Assembly: GCA_046349035.1 (NCBI GenBank)
Contig: JAXMDC010000003.1
Span: forward strand, 558,001 to 622,000
Source of the DNA: JAXMDC01 sp046349035
GTDB lineage: Bacteria > Pseudomonadota > Alphaproteobacteria > Rhizobiales > Kaistiaceae
Reading direction: 5' to 3'
DNA length: 64,000 nucleotides
Shown piece after piece: positions 54,218 through 62,356 of the stretch (positions are counted from its first letter, which is position 1; each line of letters starts with the position of its first letter). The translations under genes were made by a program, and so were the position numbers. Under the pieces are notes generated by a model. That model ran no database searches, had not been told where the DNA came from, and saw nothing but the letters and a program-made list of their open reading frames with translations.

Positions 54218-54691
54218 ATGCGCGTGATCACTAGTCGGAAGACCGCCATGGTCGTCCTCGCTCTCGCCGCTGGCGCGGCCTGGGCGGCGGACGACCGCAT
54301 AATCCCCGCCAACCAGGAGATCGCGATCGACGGCAACCGCGTCTCTTGCGGCGACAACCCGCTGGTGCTGCCGGCCCCGCCAGTCAAGGATCTGGCAACC
54401 GCGTCGCCATGGCCCAATGTGCCGGCAGAGGCGATCATCATCGACAACGACGCGTTCCAGAAGCTCCCGACCAAGATCAAGGTCTTTCTCTACTACCACA
54501 GCTGCGGCCTTATCATTTCCGAGGGCAACGAGGATCGAGCGGACGAATACGCTACGCGCGTCGGACTCGGCAGCGGGACACTCGACCGGCAGACGGTGGC
54601 GCAGATCTGCGGTACCGACTTGCTGAAGGGGTGGAGCCACCGGCCCGACAACGCTCGGTGCGAGAAGCTGCTGGCGGCTGTCCGCAGGTAG
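54218..54691 (+). CDS. Unrecognised small exported protein
   Basis: A 157-residue protein with a signal peptide (SRKTAMVVLALAAGAAWA). The mature part has four Cys (in VSCGDN, HSCGLI, QICGTD and ARCEKL), which could form two disulfides. GAGGAG lies just before the ATG at 54218, 29 bases after the previous stop, so the two genes form an operon. No family is recognised. The YYHSCGLIISEG segment looks like a structured core. Confidence 0.7.
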   Translation: MRVITSRKTAMVVLALAAGAAWAADDRIIPANQEIAIDGNRVSCGDNPLVLPAPPVKDLATASPWPNVPAEAIIIDNDAFQKLPTKIKVFLYYHSCGLIISEGNEDRADEYATRVGLGSGTLDRQTVAQICGTDLLKGWSHRPDNARCEKLLAAVRR

Positions 54692-54834
54692 CCGGAGTCA
54701 AATCTTCGCGAGGCCGGAGAACGGCCGGGTGTCCCCCTACCTTGATACGGCGAAGCAATTGGCGGGGGCGGAACCCTAAGCTAAATTGCCAAGTTATCGC
54801 CTTGGATTTCAAAGCGCTTTTTTGGGAGTACGAG

Positions 54835-55377
54835 ATGTTGAACCGCGTTGGGGTGGGTCGGAAGGGTTTGTCGCTTACCGTGCTGGGAGTTGCCGCCGCG
54901 CTCGGCGCGGTCGTGCTGGTTCAGCCGGTATCGAGCCAAGCGCAGCAGCCGCCGAGCGAGGCGACGGTTGCAGCCGGGCTACAGGTTTGGCGGACGGCGG
55001 CTTGCGGCCTTTGCCATGGGACGTTCGGCAACGGCGAAAAGACACAGGACGAGGCCCCGACCGGCGCCAATCTGCGCACCACCAAGATCGACGCGGCGAC
55101 GATGATCGAGACGATCAAGTGCGGCCGGCCGGGAACCGGCATGCCTTACTTCGATCCGTTGGCGTGGACCAAGAGCGCCTGCTACGGTCTGCCGCTCGCC
55201 GCCGAACCGCCTGCCGGTTCTCGCCCGCCGAACGCCGATCTGAACACGGAGAAGATCGCGCTTGTGGTCGCCTACATACAGGCCAAGCTTCAGGGCAAGC
55301 CGGATATCACAAAGGCGGATTGCTCCTACTACTATGGAATCCCGGCAACCGACCCCGGCTGCAGCAGCTTCAAATAG
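54835..55377 (+). CDS. Class I cytochrome c, probable electron acceptor for the PQQ dehydrogenase
   Basis: A 180-residue periplasmic cytochrome. It has a signal peptide (GLSLTVLGVAAALGAVVLV), one haem motif CGLCH, and the distal Met in RPGTGMPYFDP. It has two or three extra Cys pairs in the second half (KSACYG and the TKADCSYYYGIPATDPGCSS ending), unusual for this class. GGGAG precedes the ATG. Its place between the two PQQ dehydrogenases, which lack haem, suggests it takes their electrons. Confidence 0.85.
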   Translation: MLNRVGVGRKGLSLTVLGVAAALGAVVLVQPVSSQAQQPPSEATVAAGLQVWRTAACGLCHGTFGNGEKTQDEAPTGANLRTTKIDAATMIETIKCGRPGTGMPYFDPLAWTKSACYGLPLAAEPPAGSRPPNADLNTEKIALVVAYIQAKLQGKPDITKADCSYYYGIPATDPGCSSFK

Positions 55378-55402
55378 AGGCCGCGCACTCTGCGATCGCA
55401 AA

Positions 55403-55425
55403 GGGCGGCGCTTGCGTCGCCCTTT
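55403..55425 (+). terminator. Terminator after the cytochrome c gene
   Basis: GGGCGGCG (55403-55410) pairs with CGTCGCCC (55415-55422) including one G-T pair, across CTTG, then TTT. Flanking AA/TT bases extend the stem. Confidence 0.65.
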
Positions 55426-55465
55426 CTGATTCCCCAGGGGTCGGCGTTGTCGTGCTCGGGCGGTG

Positions 55466-56251
55466 CTATCGACCCGGCGCAGCCGGCTGGGGGACCACGG
55501 TGGAATCCGGCATTCGGGCACCGGCGAAGTTGGTGCCGATCCGCTTCACATTGTTGAAGTTGGCCTGCAGGAAATCAGAAACCCGCAGGTCGGCGTCGGT
55601 CATGTCGACCTCGCTAAGGTCGGCGTTCTGGAAATTGGCGCCGCGGATCTTGGTTCCCGACAGGTTGGCGGCGCGCATGCGCGCCATGACAAAATAAGCT
55701 TGATCCGCCTCGGCCCCCTTGAAGTTGGTGCGCAGCAGCGTGGCGGCAAAAAGCCTAGCCTGCTCCAGAGTGGCACCACTGAGGTCGGCGTCGACGAAGC
55801 GGGCGTCTTCGAGATCGGCACCAAGGAAGTTGACGCCGACGAACTTGCCACGCATCGACGCGAGGCTCCCAGCGGCAACGTTAGACATATCGGCGCCAGA
55901 AAAATCGGCGCCGCCGGCCTGTGCTTCGAACAGCATCGCCTGCGAGAGGTTGGCCTTGGTGAAGTTTGCCTGGAGAAGGTCAGCCTTATTGAGGTTGGCC
56001 TCGACCAGGATCGCACCGGACAGGTTAGCGTTCCGCAGGATGGCGCGATGAAACGAGGCGTTAGTCAGGTTTGCTCCGCGCAGATCGGCACCGGTCAGAT
56101 CGCGCAGCTTCAGGCTCGCGTCTCTGAGGTCGCAGCCCGGACAATCCTTGGTTCTGCCCGCGAGAAAGGCATCTCGGTCCTGAGCGAGCGCAGGCAGCGT
56201 TAGGGAAAGGAAGACGGCCCCTAAGACCCCAAGCATGTGGCGAACAGCCAT
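55466..56251 (-). CDS. Exported pentapeptide-repeat protein
   Basis: A 261-residue protein with a signal peptide (HMLGVLGAVFLSLTLPALA). Tandem A(D/N)Lxx units follow over most of its length (for example LTGADLRGANLTNASF and LSGAILVEANLNKADLLQANF), which predict a quadrilateral beta-helix. A CPGC pair (KDCPGCDLRDA) sits at the start of the helix. The ATG at 56251 has GGAGG six bases upstream; a longer frame does not. It is antisense to, and between, the cytochrome and the second dehydrogenase. Binding partner unknown. Confidence 0.85.
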   Translation of the reverse strand: MAVRHMLGVLGAVFLSLTLPALAQDRDAFLAGRTKDCPGCDLRDASLKLRDLTGADLRGANLTNASFHRAILRNANLSGAILVEANLNKADLLQANFTKANLSQAMLFEAQAGGADFSGADMSNVAAGSLASMRGKFVGVNFLGADLEDARFVDADLSGATLEQARLFAATLLRTNFKGAEADQAYFVMARMRAANLSGTKIRGANFQNADLSEVDMTDADLRVSDFLQANFNNVKRIGTNFAGARMPDSTVVPQPAAPGR

Positions 56252-56499
56252 CAACCGCCTCCACCTGTAGCCCCGCCGGCGGGCAGTCATCCCGGCGTGC
56301 GCTTGTTTAAGCCGCTCTGATGCCGTCCGGCAACCACCGCCAACCACCGTCCCGTGCTCGACGACGCTCTCTCAACCCGTCCGCGACAGGCGATCACTGG
56401 CGCGTCGCCGGTATTTGTGGACGCGAGACCGGGCTTTGACTTGCGCTCGGTGGTTGACGCGGCGATGGTGCGGGCGTTTCACTCCCGCAGGGGGGGAGC

Positions 56500-58272
56500 G
56501 TGTCTCGGTCGGTTCTCAGTCTTGTGGCTGCCACGGCGGCTGTCGCGACGGCGACGGCGTTGCCGGCATTGGCGGCACCGGCGACCTTCGATCGGCTATT
56601 GAATGCCGACAAGGAGCCGCAGAACTGGCTGATGGCGCAGCAGAACTATTCCGGCTGGCGCCACAGCGGTCTCGACCAGATCAATCGCGGCAACGTCGCC
56701 AACCTCAAGCTCGCTTTCATCGCTTCGATCGGCGGACGCTCGACCGGCGGCACGCTGGCGGGACGCGAGGAAGCCACCCCACTGGTCAATGACGGCATCA
56801 TGTACGTCACCGACAGCTGGGCCCGGGTGATGGCGTTCAACGTCGGCGATGCCACCAAGGGCGCGGTGCCGCTGTGGCGCTTCGACCCCAAGATCACCAA
56901 GTCGCGCACGCAGCGCGGCGTCGCTCAGTTGAACGACACGGTCTATATCGGCACCAACGACACGCGCATCGTGGCGCTCAACCGCAACACCGGCGAAGTG
57001 CTGTTCGACAAGCAGGCGGCGGCTCCGCCGGACCCGCAATGGGGCACTCCGTCGGCCAAGACGCAGGGCTTTACCTCGGCGCCGGTGACGCTGCGGACCA
57101 AGGGCGGCAAGGAACTGGTGCTGCAGGGCGAGTCGACCGGCGGCCAGTCGGGGACGATCAGCTGGGTCGGAGCGTGGGACGCCAAGACCGGCGAGCTGGC
57201 GTGGCGCTTCTTCACCGTGCCGAAGCCGGGTGAGCCGGGCTCGGAGACGTGGAAGGACAACCACAATGCCTGGAAGATCGGCGGCGCCGGCGTGTGGTCG
57301 ATCGGCTCGTTCGATCCCGACCTCAACATCGTCGTCAACGGCACCGGCGACGCCTTCCCGACATCGCAGCCGGAGTTCCGCCCTGGCGACAACCTCTACG
57401 CCGCCAGCGTGATCGCCAACGACGTCGATACCGGCAAGCTGACCTGGTACTTCCAGGAGACGCCGAACGAGCAATGGGACTTCGATTCGCCGAACACCAA
57501 GCTGCTGGTGACGGTGAACGGCCGCAAACAGGTGGCGGAGTTTGCCCGCAACGGCTTCTTCTACCAGCTCGACCGCGGCACCGGGGCGTTCATCCGTGCC
57601 GACCAATACACCACCGAAGTGAACTGGACGAAGGGCATCGACCCGAAGACCGGCAAGCCGGTGGACTACGATCCGGCGGGCGGGGTGCAGGCCTATGCCG
57701 GTCTCGGCAGCCGCAATGCCAAGCCCGGCCAGCGGACCTGCCCGGGGACGCGCGGTCCCGGCTTCTATCCACCGACCTACGACCCCGACCTCGCCAAAGT
57801 CTTCGCCGCGGGTGCCGAGACCTGCTCGCTCGGCACTCGCATCACCACGCCGATGGACCCGGCGAAGAACTGGGTGGCCCAGAACACATGTTGCACGGAG
57901 ACAGCCAACCCGGGTGGCAAAGTCGGCCAGGGTCCGAACCAGGGCGTGAAGGCAACCATCTGGGCGTTCGATCTGACCAAGGGCTCGACCGCGCGAGCTT
58001 GGATCGCCGAAACCCCCAATGAATCGGGGCTGCTCGGGACCAAGAGCGGCTTGCTCTTTACGGGCGAGCATGACGGTTCATTCAGCGCCTATGACAAGGG
58101 CGACCTGAAACGGCTTTGGACTTTCCGTCTCGGGGCCGGCATCTGCGCCCCCCCCATCAGCTACGCGGTCAACAGCAGGCAATATGTCGCGGTGGTTGCC
58201 GGGTGCTCTGCCAATACCGACGCTTCGGCACTGGTGCAGCCGTCGGCCTTCATAGCTTTCTTCGCCCTCTGA
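56500..58272 (+). CDS. Periplasmic PQQ-dependent dehydrogenase, copy 2 (lanthanide-type motif)
   Basis: A 590-residue paralog of the gene at 51560. The first ~415 residues are almost identical; the last ~175 are clearly diverged (for example LGTRITTPMDPAKNW against MNSRITTPMDPAKDW). Metal-site candidates are Glu211, Asp284, Asp327 and Asp329, so it is also predicted to use a lanthanide. The vicinal Cys pair is kept (NTCCTE). The start is a GTG after a G-run, and the signal peptide is shorter at the N-terminus than in copy 1. The changed C-terminal third may alter substrate or partner specificity. Confidence 0.9.
   Translation: MSRSVLSLVAATAAVATATALPALAAPATFDRLLNADKEPQNWLMAQQNYSGWRHSGLDQINRGNVANLKLAFIASIGGRSTGGTLAGREEATPLVNDGIMYVTDSWARVMAFNVGDATKGAVPLWRFDPKITKSRTQRGVAQLNDTVYIGTNDTRIVALNRNTGEVLFDKQAAAPPDPQWGTPSAKTQGFTSAPVTLRTKGGKELVLQGESTGGQSGTISWVGAWDAKTGELAWRFFTVPKPGEPGSETWKDNHNAWKIGGAGVWSIGSFDPDLNIVVNGTGDAFPTSQPEFRPGDNLYAASVIANDVDTGKLTWYFQETPNEQWDFDSPNTKLLVTVNGRKQVAEFARNGFFYQLDRGTGAFIRADQYTTEVNWTKGIDPKTGKPVDYDPAGGVQAYAGLGSRNAKPGQRTCPGTRGPGFYPPTYDPDLAKVFAAGAETCSLGTRITTPMDPAKNWVAQNTCCTETANPGGKVGQGPNQGVKATIWAFDLTKGSTARAWIAETPNESGLLGTKSGLLFTGEHDGSFSAYDKGDLKRLWTFRLGAGICAPPISYAVNSRQYVAVVAGCSANTDASALVQPSAFIAFFAL
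56531..57743 (+). repeat. Long direct repeat, copy 2
   Basis: Partner of 51588-52800. Identity drops sharply at 57743/52800, inside the coding region, where the two genes become clearly different. Confidence 0.92.
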
Positions 58273-58310
58273 CCCCTCTTGCCGGCAGGCTGGCGCGGGG
58301 GGTCGGTTTT
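58271..58310 (+). terminator. Possible terminator after PQQ dehydrogenase copy 2
   Basis: GACCCC (58271-58276) can pair with GGGGTC (58299-58304), enclosing a small GCC/GGC stem, followed by GGTTTT. It is less compact than the terminator of copy 1. Confidence 0.45.
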
Positions 58311-58392
58311 CTCCTAGACTGTTCAAATTGAAGGATTTGCGTCCGCCGGACACTGAACGCGGACGATACCGAACCCCCAAAGGGAGGACAGC

Positions 58393-59364
58393 ATGTTTCG
58401 CCGAGTGCTCGCCATCGCGGCCGGTGCCATCTTGATGGCAGGAGCCGCTGCCGCACAGACCTATCCCACCCGCCCAATCACCCTCATCATCCCCTTCGCG
58501 GCAGGGGGACCGACAGACACCGTTGGGCGGCTGGTCGCCGAGGCAATGGGCAAAGACCTCGGGCAGCAAGTAATCGTAGAGAACGTCAACGGAGCCGGCG
58601 GAACGCTCGGAGCCGACCGAGTCGCTAAAGCGACTCCCGACGGCTACACGCTGCTGCTGCACCACATCGGCATTGCTGCGGCCGAGACGCTCTACCGCAA
58701 ACTGCCTTACAAGACCATGGAGTCGTTCGAGTACATCGGTCTCGTTACCGACGTACCCATGACGCTGCTCGGTCGGTCCAACCTGGCGCCGAACGATCTC
58801 AAGGGCCTGATCGACTACGTGAAGGCCAACAAAGAGAAGGTCACAATGGCGAATGCCGGTATCGGTTCAGCTTCGCATTTGTGCGGAATGCTCTTCCAGT
58901 CGGCAATCGGTCAGCAGGTCACTACAGTGCCGTTCACCGGAACCGGCCCGGCGATGACCGACCTTCTCGGCGGCCAAGTCGACATCATGTGCGACCAGAC
59001 AACCAACACCACCGCTCAGATCCAAGGCAACAAGGTCAAGGCTTATGCCACGACCACGACCAAGCGCTTGGACGTGCTCCCCAATGTGCCAACCGGCGCC
59101 GAGGCCGGGCTGCCGAACTTCCAGGTCGGTGTCTGGCACGGCGTCTACGCGCCCAAGGGAACCCCGGCGGCAGTCGTCGCCCGCCTGAACGCGGCGCTGA
59201 AGGTTGCACTCAAGGACGCCACTGTCATTCAGCGCTTCGGCCAGCTGGGGACGTCACCGTCTCCGGAAAGCGATGTGTCGCCGGCAGCGCTCAAGGCCAA
59301 AGTCGAAAGCGAAGTGGCCCGCTTGGCCCCGGTCATCAAGGCGGCCGGGCAATACGCCGACTGA
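58393..59364 (+). CDS. tctC: Tripartite tricarboxylate transporter binding protein (TctC/Bug type)
   Basis: A periplasmic binding protein of 323 residues. It has a signal peptide (VLAIAAGAILMAGAAAA) and the family start YPTRPITLIIPFAAGGPTDT. NANGAGGTLGADRVAKATPDGYTL-like and PFTGTGPAMTDLLGGQVDIM segments follow. Such proteins bind carboxylates for a sodium- or proton-driven symporter. AAAGGGAGG precedes the ATG. The ligand cannot be assigned. Confidence 0.92.
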   Translation: MFRRVLAIAAGAILMAGAAAAQTYPTRPITLIIPFAAGGPTDTVGRLVAEAMGKDLGQQVIVENVNGAGGTLGADRVAKATPDGYTLLLHHIGIAAAETLYRKLPYKTMESFEYIGLVTDVPMTLLGRSNLAPNDLKGLIDYVKANKEKVTMANAGIGSASHLCGMLFQSAIGQQVTTVPFTGTGPAMTDLLGGQVDIMCDQTTNTTAQIQGNKVKAYATTTTKRLDVLPNVPTGAEAGLPNFQVGVWHGVYAPKGTPAAVVARLNAALKVALKDATVIQRFGQLGTSPSPESDVSPAALKAKVESEVARLAPVIKAAGQYAD

Positions 59365-59379
59365 CATTAACCGAAGAGC

Positions 59380-59404
59380 GCTCCGGGCGTATTGCGCCCG
59401 GAGC
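59380..59404 (+). other. Perfect hairpin between tctC and tctB
   Basis: GCTCCGGGCG (59380-59389) and CGCCCGGAGC (59395-59404) pair perfectly around TATTG. No T-run follows, so it more likely protects the tctC message from 3' decay or partly attenuates the permease genes. Confidence 0.6.
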
Positions 59405-59426
59405 AGTTTGCGCTGGGCGGGGCTCC

Positions 59427-59930
59427 GTGACCATCAAACGCAGCGAGCTACTCTGCGGGGCGGTGTTCATCGCCATCGGGTTGGCGTTCGGGCTCGACGC
59501 ATGGTTCGAGCTGCGGATCGGCACTGCGGTCCGCATGGGCCCGGGCTATTTTCCCTTGGTGCTTGCCGCTCTGTTGGTGCTGCTTGGCGCCGGGATCGTG
59601 TTTGCCGGGGTTGAGCTCGGACCCGTGCGCGGCAGTCAGGGGACCGCGGCACAGCCGCATCCGCTGCCGACTCGCGGCTTGGTCGCCATCCTGGCTTCGC
59701 CGGTGGTGTTCGGCATCACCGTTGAAGGTCTGGGGCTCGTCCCGGCCATCGCCCTCACTGCGCTCTGCGCCGCATTCGGAAGCCGACAGGTAGGCGGCAA
59801 GCTTGCCGCCATCATGACCGTGCTTCTGACGCTGTTCTGCTACTTGGTCTTCTCGGCAGGGCTCAAATTGCCGGCGCGGCTTTTTGGGCCTTGGTTGGGG
59901 CCCGTCTCCACGTTCTTCGGCCTCAGCTGA
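59427..59930 (+). CDS. tctB: Tripartite tricarboxylate transporter small membrane subunit
   Basis: A 167-residue protein with four predicted helices, starting with the typical ELLCGAVFIAIGLAFGLDAW and RMGPGYFPLVLAALLVLLG. The GTG start at 59427 lies after GGCGGGG. The stop overlaps the tctA ATG (TGATG), so the two are coupled. Confidence 0.9.
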   Translation: MTIKRSELLCGAVFIAIGLAFGLDAWFELRIGTAVRMGPGYFPLVLAALLVLLGAGIVFAGVELGPVRGSQGTAAQPHPLPTRGLVAILASPVVFGITVEGLGLVPAIALTALCAAFGSRQVGGKLAAIMTVLLTLFCYLVFSAGLKLPARLFGPWLGPVSTFFGLS

Positions 59931-61435
59931 TGACAGACCTTCTCGCGAATCTGGGGCTCGGCCTGTCGATCGCCCTCACGCCGACCAACATCCTCTTCTG
60001 CTTCGTCGGCTGTTTGATTGGCACGCTGATCGGCGTTCTGCCGGGCATCGGCCCGACGGCGACCATCGCCATGCTGCTGCCGATCACGATGTCGTTTCGC
60101 CCCGAAACCTCACTGATCATGCTCGCCGGCATCTATTACGGCGCACAGTATGGAGGATCGACTACCTCGATCCTCATCAACGTGCCGGGCGAGTCCTCGT
60201 CCGCGGTGACGGCGATCGACGGCTACCAGATGGCCCGCCAAGGCCGAGCCGGAGTAGCGCTGGCAACGGCCGCCCTGGCGTCGTTCTTTGCCGGCACGGT
60301 TTCGACGCTGATCGTCGCGCTGTTCGCTCCGCCTTTGGCCGACATCGCACTGCAATTCAGCGATGCCGAGTACTTCTCGCTGATGCTTCTCGGGCTGATC
60401 ACCGCCATCGCTCTGGCGCATGGATCCATTCTGAAGGCGATCGCCATGATCGTCGCGGGCCTGTTGTTCGGGCTCGTCGGCGCCGACACCTTCGCCGGCG
60501 TGCCGCGCTTTACGATGGGCTTCGTAGAACTGTCAGGCCGGCTCAGCTTCGTGGCGGTGGCGATCGGCGTCTTCGGCGTGGCCGAGATTCTCCGCAACCT
60601 GGAAAACGAGAGCAACCGTGAGCCGACAGTTGCCCGGCTGACGCGACTGTGGCCGAGCCGAGAAGACTTCAAGCGCATCTTCGCGCCCATCATACGCGGC
60701 TCTTCTCTTGGGGCGATCCTCGGCATCCTGCCAGGGGGCGGCGCGATTCTGGCCGCCTTCGCGGCCTACACGGTCGAGAAGCGCGTCTCTCGGACCCCGG
60801 AGGCATTCGGCAAGGGTGCCATTGAGGGAGTCGCCGCTCCGGAGGCTGCCAACAATGCAGGAGCGCAGACCTCGTTCATTCCGATGCTCACCCTCGGCAT
60901 ACCCGCTAACCCGGTGATGGCGCTGATGATCGGGGCGATGATCATTCAGGGCATCGTCCCCGGCCCCAACGTGATCAACGCCAATGCCGATCTGTTCTGG
61001 AGCGTGATTTGCTCCATGTGGGTCGGCAATCTGATGCTGGTCCTGCTCAACTTGCCGCTGATCGGCATTTGGGTGCGCCTGCTGCGCATTCCCTATTACG
61101 TGCTGTTTCCAGCGATCATGACCTTCGCGGCCGTCGGCGTGTACTCGGTCAATAATGTTGCCTTCGACCTTTATGCGGTCGCCTTCTTCGGGGGCCTTGG
61201 CTATCTGCTGGTCCGCCTCGGCTGCGAGCCGGCGCCCCTTCTGCTCGGCTTCATTCTCGGGCCGATGCTCGAGGATCACTTGCGGCGGGCGATGATCAAG
61301 TCGCGCGGCGACCCGTTGGTGTTCTTTCAGCGTCCAATCAGCGCCGCGCTCCTCGTTGCCGCGGTGGCGGTCCTGATCATCACGATCCTGCCGCAGGTCT
61401 CGAGAACGCGCGAGACTGTGTTTCAGGAGGAGTAG
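59930..61435 (+). CDS. tctA: Tripartite tricarboxylate transporter large membrane subunit
   Basis: The 501-residue transport subunit with about 12 helices. Signature segments are GTLIGVLPGIGPTATIAMLLP, YYGAQYGGSTTSILINVPGE (shown whole within the limit) and GAILGILPGGGAILAAF, with PEAANNAGAQTSFIPML. The full family length and motifs indicate an intact system together with tctC and tctB. Confidence 0.94.
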   Translation: MTDLLANLGLGLSIALTPTNILFCFVGCLIGTLIGVLPGIGPTATIAMLLPITMSFRPETSLIMLAGIYYGAQYGGSTTSILINVPGESSSAVTAIDGYQMARQGRAGVALATAALASFFAGTVSTLIVALFAPPLADIALQFSDAEYFSLMLLGLITAIALAHGSILKAIAMIVAGLLFGLVGADTFAGVPRFTMGFVELSGRLSFVAVAIGVFGVAEILRNLENESNREPTVARLTRLWPSREDFKRIFAPIIRGSSLGAILGILPGGGAILAAFAAYTVEKRVSRTPEAFGKGAIEGVAAPEAANNAGAQTSFIPMLTLGIPANPVMALMIGAMIIQGIVPGPNVINANADLFWSVICSMWVGNLMLVLLNLPLIGIWVRLLRIPYYVLFPAIMTFAAVGVYSVNNVAFDLYAVAFFGGLGYLLVRLGCEPAPLLLGFILGPMLEDHLRRAMIKSRGDPLVFFQRPISAALLVAAVAVLIITILPQVSRTRETVFQEE

Positions 61436-61436
61436 C

Positions 61437-61853
61437 GTGCACCGGCGCACCGGTTTTCGGCGGACCTTCGTCACTCTGGCGGCGCTACTGGGCAGCGCCG
61501 CCGGGCCGGTCCGTGCGGGGCACGACGCACTCGCGCCGGTCGACGCGCCGATCAAGCGCTATTCAGCTTCGATCGTCTCGCTCGGCCCTCCCGACAAAGA
61601 CGGCCACATCCACTCCTTCACCACCTCGAATAGCGACTTCCGGGCAGATGAACTGAAAAGCTGGCGGCTGACATTCGTCAGCGGAGAGCTTCTGGCCAAC
61701 AGCTACCAGGTAGCGGGCAACAGCGCCGCCGAGGTCACGCTCACCGACGACAACGGGCCGATCGACGCTTTGCGCGTGGGCGATCTCTTCCTGGTCGAGC
61801 AGGTCTTCCAGCGACGGACGCCCGCACCGGCCCCGCGACGAGCGGCGGACTGA
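61437..61853 (+). CDS. Unrecognised small exported protein
   Basis: A 138-residue product from a GTG after AGGAGGAG. It has a Tat/Sec-like leader (RRTFVTLAALLGSAAGPVRA). The mature part is mostly beta in composition (DGHIHSFTTSNSDF, LKSWRLTFVSGELL, AAEVTLTDDNGP) and ends in a Pro/Arg tail. No family is recognised. It follows tctA by one base, so it belongs to the same operon. Confidence 0.7.
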   Translation: MHRRTGFRRTFVTLAALLGSAAGPVRAGHDALAPVDAPIKRYSASIVSLGPPDKDGHIHSFTTSNSDFRADELKSWRLTFVSGELLANSYQVAGNSAAEVTLTDDNGPIDALRVGDLFLVEQVFQRRTPAPAPRRAAD

Positions 61854-61855
61854 CC

Positions 61856-62344
61856 GTGGCGGGGACGATGCGACGGCTGGTGTTCGCCGCCCTAGCGGCA
61901 CTCCCCGCACGCTTGGCGGCGGCGCAGCAGATCCCCTCCGAGATAGTGGACGCGTTCCACAAGGCCTTGGCCGCAAACAACACGCGCGGCGCCCTTCAGC
62001 TTCTCAGTCGCGACCTCGTGGTGTTCGAGTTCGGGGCGATGGACGCGACGCTCCAGGCCTACGCCTTCGCCCACCTTCCGGCGGACATGACGATGGCCTA
62101 CGGAACCGAATGGGAGTTGCAGTTGCGGCGAGTCGGCGGCAGCGGCGATGCCCGCTGGGTGATCAGCAGCTACAAGGTCACTGGCACTGCGAAGGACGGC
62201 ACGCCCATCAACCAGACGCAGTTAGAGACCGTGCTGCTCGATCGCATCGGTGGCGAGTTCAAAATTTCGCACATACACTGGTCCAATCCGCCCGGCGCCT
62301 ATGTTCCGCCGGCCAGCACGACGCCCCCAGCCCCTGCCCGCTAG
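61856..62344 (+). CDS. Exported SnoaL/NTF2-like protein
   Basis: A 162-residue protein with a signal peptide (RRLVFAALAALPARLAAA). The rest fits the NTF2/DUF4440 cone fold: EIVDAFHKALAANNTRGALQLL, then LVVFEFGAMD, GDARWVISSYKVTG, and a final FKISHIHWSN strand. It is a fold-level guess. Such proteins act as small hydrolases, isomerases or binding proteins. The GTG start lies just after the previous stop; an ATG 12 bases on is an alternative. Confidence 0.6.
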   Translation: MAGTMRRLVFAALAALPARLAAAQQIPSEIVDAFHKALAANNTRGALQLLSRDLVVFEFGAMDATLQAYAFAHLPADMTMAYGTEWELQLRRVGGSGDARWVISSYKVTGTAKDGTPINQTQLETVLLDRIGGEFKISHIHWSNPPGAYVPPASTTPPAPAR

Positions 62345-62356
62345 GATCTCATGCCC

